Below, one piece after another: positions 59,474 to 64,000 of a stretch of 64,000 bases of DNA (its first letter is position 1; the number at the start of each line of letters is the position of its first letter). The stretch comes from an uncultured Pelagibacteraceae bacterium (GTDB taxonomy: Bacteria > Pseudomonadota > Alphaproteobacteria > Pelagibacterales > Pelagibacteraceae). The stretch lies in contig CACDUS010000002.1 of the NCBI GenBank assembly GCA_902555945.1, positions 62,001-126,000 of the forward strand. Reading direction: 5' to 3'. Under the pieces are notes generated by a model, which did not search any database, was not told where the DNA came from, and worked only from the letters and a program-made list of their open reading frames with translations. Made by a program: the position numbers and the translations under genes.

Positions 59474-61219
59474 ATGCTTAATTCTGAAGATCTAATAAAT
59501 AAAGTAAAAGTATACAATAAGTTTTTAAATCCCGAAAAATTAAACAAAGCTTACGACTTTGCAGTTAAAGCACATAGCAATCAAAAAAGAGAGTCGGGTG
59601 ACCCTTATTCAGTTCATCCAATAGAAGTAGCAAATATACTTACTGAATTAAAATTAGATAGTGCAACTATAACAACAGGATTGTTACATGATACTATTGA
59701 AGATACCTTTGCTACATATGAAACTATAAAAGGTGAATTTGGTGATGAAGTTGCTGATTTAGTTGATGGAGTAACAAAAATTTCAGCTTTAGAAACTACT
59801 GCATCAAATAACTCAAAAGCTGAAAACTTTAGAAAGCTAATTTTAGCAACATCAAAAGATATAAGAGTTTTATTAGTTAAAATTGCAGATCGTTTACATA
59901 ATATGAGAACAATCAAATCTATTTCGAAAAAAGAAAAAAGAGAAAGAATAGCTCAAGAAACTATGGAAATTTATGCACCTCTTGCAGATAGAATGGGTAT
60001 GCATAGAATAAGAGATGAACTTGAAGATTTATCTTTTGAAGTTTTAAATTATGATGCAAGATCACTAATTCAAAAAAGATTAGATGAAATCAAACTAGAT
60101 AAAAAAGATATTTTTGAAACTTTATCTAGTGAAATAAATTTAATATTAAAGAAAAATAAAATTAATTCACAAATTTTTGGAAGAGAAAAAACTCCTTTTT
60201 CAATATGGAGAAAAGTTCAAAAAAAGAGAGTTTCACTAGAACAAATAACAGATATCATAGGTTTTAGAATCATATTAGAAAATATTGATGATTGTTATAA
60301 AACTTTAGGGGTATTACATAAAGAGTGGAATTGTATACCTGGAAAGTTCAAAGACTATATATCTTCTCCAAAAATTAATGGTTATAAATCAATTCACACA
60401 GCAGTTATCGGTTCATATAAAAAGCCAATTGAAATTCAAATTAGAACTAAAGAAATGCATGATTTTGCTGAGAGAGGTATTGCTTCTCATTGGCAATATA
60501 AATCCTCAGAAAAATTCAATTCATTAACTTGGAAAGAATATGATTGGCTAAAAGATTTAGTTGAAATTATAGAAAAAAATGAAAATCCTGAACATTCCTA
60601 TGAATATACTAAACTACAAATGTTCCAAGAGAACGTTTTTTGTTTTACCCCAAAAGGATCTGTCATAAAATTACCTAAGGACGCTACGCCAATAGATTTT
60701 GCTTATGCAGTCCATACTAAAATTGGAAATACAGCTATTGGATGTGAAATCAATGGTAATAAAAGCGAACTACAAAGTATTTTAAGAAATGGTGATACTG
60801 TTAAAATAATTACTTCAAAAAATAATTCTCCATCTTTACATTGGATACCAACGACTAAAACAGGTAAAGCAAGGTCCGCTATAAGAAAATATTGGCATGA
60901 CAAAGGGGAAAAAAAAGAAGAAAGAATTAAAAAATATAATACTACTTTATGGATTTCATTACCTGATAAACCAGGTCAATTAGGAAATGTAAGTTCTTTA
61001 ATAGGTCAACATAAATTAAACATTTCAAATTTAGAAATGGCAGGAAAAAACCCTAATTATATTAATTTTAAATTCCAACTAATCATTAGAGATCTAAAAA
61101 ACTTTACTAATTTTATTGCAGAGCTTAAACAAAAAGGTATAAAATTTAAAATAATTAGACACGAAGATAAAAGAAATGCTTTCACGCAAAAAATCCTTAG
61201 ATATTTTAAAAAAGACTAA
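59474..61219 (+). CDS. rsh: (p)ppGpp synthetase/hydrolase Rsh, shortened
   Basis: Rsh makes and degrades (p)ppGpp. The 581-residue protein has an intact HD hydrolase domain (HD at 72-73, ED at 76-77 in LLHDTIED), a synthetase domain (KFKDYISSPKINGYKSIHT near 293, EIQIRT), a TGS domain (about 387-447) and a C-terminal ACT domain (about 490-570). The usual region between TGS and ACT, about 150 residues with the helical and zinc-finger parts, is largely missing. The two catalytic domains look active. It overlaps pyrE by 44 bases. Confidence 0.95.
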   Translation: MLNSEDLINKVKVYNKFLNPEKLNKAYDFAVKAHSNQKRESGDPYSVHPIEVANILTELKLDSATITTGLLHDTIEDTFATYETIKGEFGDEVADLVDGVTKISALETTASNNSKAENFRKLILATSKDIRVLLVKIADRLHNMRTIKSISKKEKRERIAQETMEIYAPLADRMGMHRIRDELEDLSFEVLNYDARSLIQKRLDEIKLDKKDIFETLSSEINLILKKNKINSQIFGREKTPFSIWRKVQKKRVSLEQITDIIGFRIILENIDDCYKTLGVLHKEWNCIPGKFKDYISSPKINGYKSIHTAVIGSYKKPIEIQIRTKEMHDFAERGIASHWQYKSSEKFNSLTWKEYDWLKDLVEIIEKNENPEHSYEYTKLQMFQENVFCFTPKGSVIKLPKDATPIDFAYAVHTKIGNTAIGCEINGNKSELQSILRNGDTVKIITSKNNSPSLHWIPTTKTGKARSAIRKYWHDKGEKKEERIKKYNTTLWISLPDKPGQLGNVSSLIGQHKLNISNLEMAGKNPNYINFKFQLIIRDLKNFTNFIAELKQKGIKFKIIRHEDKRNAFTQKILRYFKKD

Positions 61220-61763
61220 TGCACTGTTAGAAGGTCATTTTATTTTATCCTCAGGATTACACTCAACTAAATACATACAGTGTGCAAAACTGTTAAGTTT
61301 TCCCTCAAAAGCTAATGAAATTTGTAAATCATTAGCTAATAAGATTAAAAAAAAATTTAGAAGAATAGATTTGATATTAGCTCCAGCTATGGGCGGTATA
61401 ATAATTGGTTACGAAATAGGTAAACTTTTAAAAAAAGAAACTATTTTTTGTGAGAGAGTAAAAGGCAAGTTTGAATTAAGAAGGGGTTTTAAAATAAAAA
61501 AAAGATCTAGAGTTTTAATTGTTGAAGATGTAATTACCACTGGAAAATCTAGTATGGAATGTGTGAAATTAATTAATAAAGCTAAAGCAACACATATAGG
61601 GTTTGCGGCTATTATTGATCGTTCTTCAAAAAAATCTCTAAAAATTAAGAAAAAGATTATTTCACAACTTAAAATTGATGTACCAACATATAAAAAAAAT
61701 CAATTACCTGAAAATTTAAAATCAATTCCCATAACAACACCTGGAAGTAGATTCATAAAGTGA
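61176..61763 (+). CDS. pyrE: Orotate phosphoribosyltransferase
   Basis: PyrE makes OMP from orotate and PRPP. The 195-residue product starts within rsh (44-base overlap) and has LLEGHFILSSGLHSTKYIQCAKLL near the N-terminus, APAMGGIIIGYEIG, and the PRPP motif VLIVEDVITTGKSS (about residues 111-124). No nearer ATG in frame fits. The last 4 bases overlap pdxJ. Confidence 0.95.
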   Translation: MLSRKKSLDILKKTNALLEGHFILSSGLHSTKYIQCAKLLSFPSKANEICKSLANKIKKKFRRIDLILAPAMGGIIIGYEIGKLLKKETIFCERVKGKFELRRGFKIKKRSRVLIVEDVITTGKSSMECVKLINKAKATHIGFAAIIDRSSKKSLKIKKKIISQLKIDVPTYKKNQLPENLKSIPITTPGSRFIK

Positions 61764-62476
61764 AACGTTTAGGTGTTAATATTGATCATGTTGCTACTTT
61801 AAGAAATGCTCGTGGTGAAAGTCATCCTGATCCTGTAGATGCTGCTAAATTTATAAAAAAACTGGGCGCACATTCAATAACAATTCACTTAAGAGAAGAT
61901 AGAAGACATATTAATGATGATGATGCTAAAAAAATATGTTCAATTAAGGGTTTGTTAGTTAATTTAGAAATATCTACTAATAAAGACATAGTAAATAAAG
62001 CAATAAAAATAAAACCAAATTTTGTTTGTATAGTTCCAGAAAATAGAAAAGAAATTACTACAGAAGGAGGATTAAATCTAAAAAAGAACAAAAATAATCT
62101 TAAAAAGATTATTTCAAAATTCAAAAAGAAAAAAATTAGAACAAGTTTATTCATTAACCCATTGTTAAGTGATATTAAAATTTCTAAAGAATTAAAAACT
62201 GACTGTATAGAAATCCATACTGGAAAATTAGCAAATTTAATAAAATCTGATTTAAATTATTTATCAGAATTAAAAAAAATTAAAAAATGTTCAATTTTAG
62301 CAGATCGACTTGGTATAGAAGTTCATGCTGGACATGGTCTGGATTATAAAACGACTAAGATATTAAGTAAAATTAAAGAAATTCATGAATTTAATATTGG
62401 ACATTTTATAATAGGTGAATCAATTTTTTTTGGACTTAAAACAGTCATAAGTAATTTTAAAAAAATTTTAAAATAA
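61760..62476 (+). CDS. pdxJ: Pyridoxine 5'-phosphate synthase
   Basis: PdxJ forms PNP from 1-deoxy-xylulose-5-P and 3-amino-2-oxopropyl phosphate. The 238-residue product starts at GTG 61760, which overlaps the pyrE TGA. The N-terminal NIDHVATLRNARGESHPDPVDAA (about residues 7-29) with catalytic His, and the HITIHLREDRRH block are characteristic. pdxA is not in the window. Confidence 0.95.
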   Translation: MKRLGVNIDHVATLRNARGESHPDPVDAAKFIKKLGAHSITIHLREDRRHINDDDAKKICSIKGLLVNLEISTNKDIVNKAIKIKPNFVCIVPENRKEITTEGGLNLKKNKNNLKKIISKFKKKKIRTSLFINPLLSDIKISKELKTDCIEIHTGKLANLIKSDLNYLSELKKIKKCSILADRLGIEVHAGHGLDYKTTKILSKIKEIHEFNIGHFIIGESIFFGLKTVISNFKKILK

Positions 62477-62481
62477 TAAAA

Positions 62482-62868
62482 ATGAAAATTATAGGTGTTG
62501 GTGTTGATATAATTGAAAATAGAAGAATTAAAAATTCAATAAAAAGTAAATCATTCATTACAAGAACATTCGGTGCTCGAGAAATTAAGTTTTCAAAAAA
62601 AATTTTAAATAAATCAAATTTTTTTAGTAAAAGATTTGCAGCAAAAGAGGCATTCGCAAAATCATTAGGCACTGGATTTAGAAAAGATTTAAATTTTAAA
62701 GATATTGAAATTTTAAACGATAAAATGGGCAAACCTTATTATTTTAAATCAAAAAAGATCAATAATTTAATTTATAAGAAATTTAAAATAAAAAGTTATG
62801 ATTTGTTTCTTTCAATTTCGGATGAAAAAGATTATTCAATAGCTTTTACAATTATACAGAAAAAATAA
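62482..62868 (+). CDS. acpS: Holo-acyl-carrier-protein synthase
   Basis: AcpS attaches the phosphopantetheine arm to ACP. The 128-residue protein has the metal site GVGVDIIENRRIKN (Asp9), FAAKEAFAKSLGTG with the catalytic Glu, and LFLSISDEKDYSIAFTII at the end. Overlaps lepB by one base; next to pdxJ as in many alphaproteobacteria. Confidence 0.95.
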   Translation: MKIIGVGVDIIENRRIKNSIKSKSFITRTFGAREIKFSKKILNKSNFFSKRFAAKEAFAKSLGTGFRKDLNFKDIEILNDKMGKPYYFKSKKINNLIYKKFKIKSYDLFLSISDEKDYSIAFTIIQKK

Positions 62869-63602
62869 TGTTTAATAAGAATTTTTTGATTGAAAATATT
62901 AAAACGCTATTTTATGCGTTAGTAATTGCTATAGTTATTAGATCATTAATAATTCAACCTTTTTATATACCTTCTTCCTCTATGGAGCCAAATTTATTAG
63001 TAGGAGATAGACTTTTTGTTACAAAATATTCTTATGGATATAGCAAACATTCATTTCCTTTTAGTCCACCAATTTTTAAAGGAAGATTTTTATTTTCTGA
63101 ACCTAATAGAGGTGATGTAATTGTTTTCAAAACTCCAGCTGACAATAGAACAGATTATATAAAACGTTTAATTGGTTTGCCTGGTGATAAAATTCAATTT
63201 ATTGACTCAAATTTATACATAAATAACAGTGAAGTACTTAAATCAAGACTATCTAGTAATGATAAAATTTTTTGTGGAAAAAGAAAAATTGATGTTTTTA
63301 CTTTTGAAGAAGTTTTACCAAACAAAAAGAAATATATTTCAGTTTATCTAAAAGATTTCCCCTTTCAAAATTCAAACATTTTTAATGTACCTAAAGATCA
63401 TTATTTTTTTCTAGGTGATAACAGAGACTGTTCAAAAGATAGTAGATTTTTATCAAGTGTTGGCTATGTACATAAAGACAATATAGTTGGGAAAGCTCAA
63501 TTTATTTTTTTTTCATCAGACAAATCTATAGGAAGTTTATTTTCATTCTGGAAATGGAATAAATCAATAAGAATTAATAGATTTTTTAAAAAAATTGATT
63601 AA
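62868..63602 (+). CDS. lepB: Signal peptidase I
   Basis: LepB cleaves Sec signal peptides at the membrane. The 244-residue protein has an N-terminal membrane span (about 14-30), catalytic Ser38 in PSSSMEP, catalytic Lys99 in DYIKRLIGLPGDKI, and the final box FFLGDNRDCSKDSRF. Its stop overlaps rnc by one base. Confidence 0.97.
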   Translation: MFNKNFLIENIKTLFYALVIAIVIRSLIIQPFYIPSSSMEPNLLVGDRLFVTKYSYGYSKHSFPFSPPIFKGRFLFSEPNRGDVIVFKTPADNRTDYIKRLIGLPGDKIQFIDSNLYINNSEVLKSRLSSNDKIFCGKRKIDVFTFEEVLPNKKKYISVYLKDFPFQNSNIFNVPKDHYFFLGDNRDCSKDSRFLSSVGYVHKDNIVGKAQFIFFSSDKSIGSLFSFWKWNKSIRINRFFKKID

Positions 63603-64000
63603 TGAAAATTGATTATCAAAGCCTTGAAAAAAAACTAAAAATAAATTTTAAGAACAAAGAATTATTGATAAGATCTCTTACACATAAGAGCTTTGATAAA
63701 GAAAAAAATAATGAAAAAATTGAATTTTTAGGTGATCGTGTTTTGGGATTGGTGATTGCAAAAAAACTTCTTGAAATCTATCCAAATGAAAAAGAGGGAA
63801 TACTGGATAAAAAATTTGCATCACTTGTTAATAAAAAAACATGTTTACAAATTGCAAAAAAGATTAATTTACAAAATTATTTACTTACTTTAAATACAAA
63901 AAAAGATTTAATTGAAGATAAAGTTTTAGCTGATAGTTGTGAAGCATTAATTGGATCAATTTATCTAGATCGAGGTTTAAACACTGTAGAGAAAATAATC
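63602..64000 (+). CDS. rnc: Ribonuclease III, 3' end cut by window
   Basis: RNase III cleaves double-stranded RNA such as rRNA precursors. The 133 residues in the window contain LLIRSLTHKSFDKEKNNEKIEFLGDRVLGLVIAKKLL with the first acidic active-site residues, and DKVLADSCEALIGSIYLDRGL with the second set. The dsRNA-binding domain lies beyond the edge. It ends the dapA-rnc run. Confidence 0.95.
   Translation, partial: MKIDYQSLEKKLKINFKNKELLIRSLTHKSFDKEKNNEKIEFLGDRVLGLVIAKKLLEIYPNEKEGILDKKFASLVNKKTCLQIAKKINLQNYLLTLNTKKDLIEDKVLADSCEALIGSIYLDRGLNTVEKII

Noticed and set aside
1-64000. CRISPR arrays, insertion sequences, prophage or toxin-antitoxin genes
   Set aside because: No regularly spaced repeats, transposase-like motifs, terminal repeats or foreign gene blocks were seen; every sizeable gene is accounted for.

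Overview
The window is an AT-rich, very tightly packed bacterial chromosome segment. Almost all genes are recognisable housekeeping genes and many neighbours overlap by 1-40 bases. The largest gene-free stretches are only about 130 and 160 bases (576-705 and 13313-13473), so no stretch of more than 300 bases lacks a gene. Low GC, minimal spacers, a soxBDAG sarcosine oxidase operon, GatCAB amidotransferase, a pyrB/pseudo-pyrC pair, a single-tuf arrangement and an rsh-pyrE-pdxJ-acpS-lepB-rnc cluster all point to a streamlined alphaproteobacterium, most likely of the SAR11 (Pelagibacter) type. That assignment is inference from gene content and style, not from a database match.

Layout. Positions 1-575 (minus) hold the 5' part of an rlmB-type rRNA methyltransferase. 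From about 630 to 13312 (plus) runs tRNA-Tyr, tRNA-Gly, tuf, tRNA-Trp, secE, nusG, rplKAJL, rpoBC. A promoter and a two-hairpin leader (13342-13440) precede one uninterrupted str-S10-spc run (rpsL to adk, 13474-26988). A new promoter near 26993 starts the alpha operon (rpsM, rpsK, rpoA, rplQ), followed by an RluC-type pseudouridine synthase. After 30253 the genome becomes a mosaic of short operons on both strands: lipB (minus), mgtE (plus), panC (minus), galU-ugd (plus), then a minus-strand block pyrB-pyrC-like-plsY-topA-small secreted protein-RidA-like, plus ruvX. Next come gatCAB with an O-methyltransferase, trhO, a MATE transporter and a secreted or anchored nuclease (plus), an amino-acid ABC binding protein and permease (minus), soxBDAG (minus), tRNA-Ser (plus), a lytic transglycosylase (minus), and finally dapA-smpB-folK-rsh-pyrE-pdxJ-acpS-lepB-rnc (plus, cut by the window end).

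Functionally, the first half is the core gene-expression machine: EF-Tu, EF-G, RNA polymerase, most large and small ribosomal proteins, and SecY/SecE. The second half adds cofactor genes (lipB, panC, pdxJ, folK), pyrimidine synthesis (pyrB, pyrE), lipid and envelope genes (plsY, acpS, lepB, slt), UDP-sugar synthesis, nutrient uptake, and sarcosine oxidation, which releases glycine and one-carbon units.

I found no CRISPR array, insertion sequence, prophage or obviously foreign island, and no clearly novel multi-gene system. The observations most worth following are a dihydroorotase paralogue that has lost its first metal motif, missing rpmD and dprA in otherwise conserved gene orders, a shortened Rsh protein, an ABC permease with a lipobox-like N-terminus, and structured leaders in the rplL-rpoB and rpoC-rpsL gaps.
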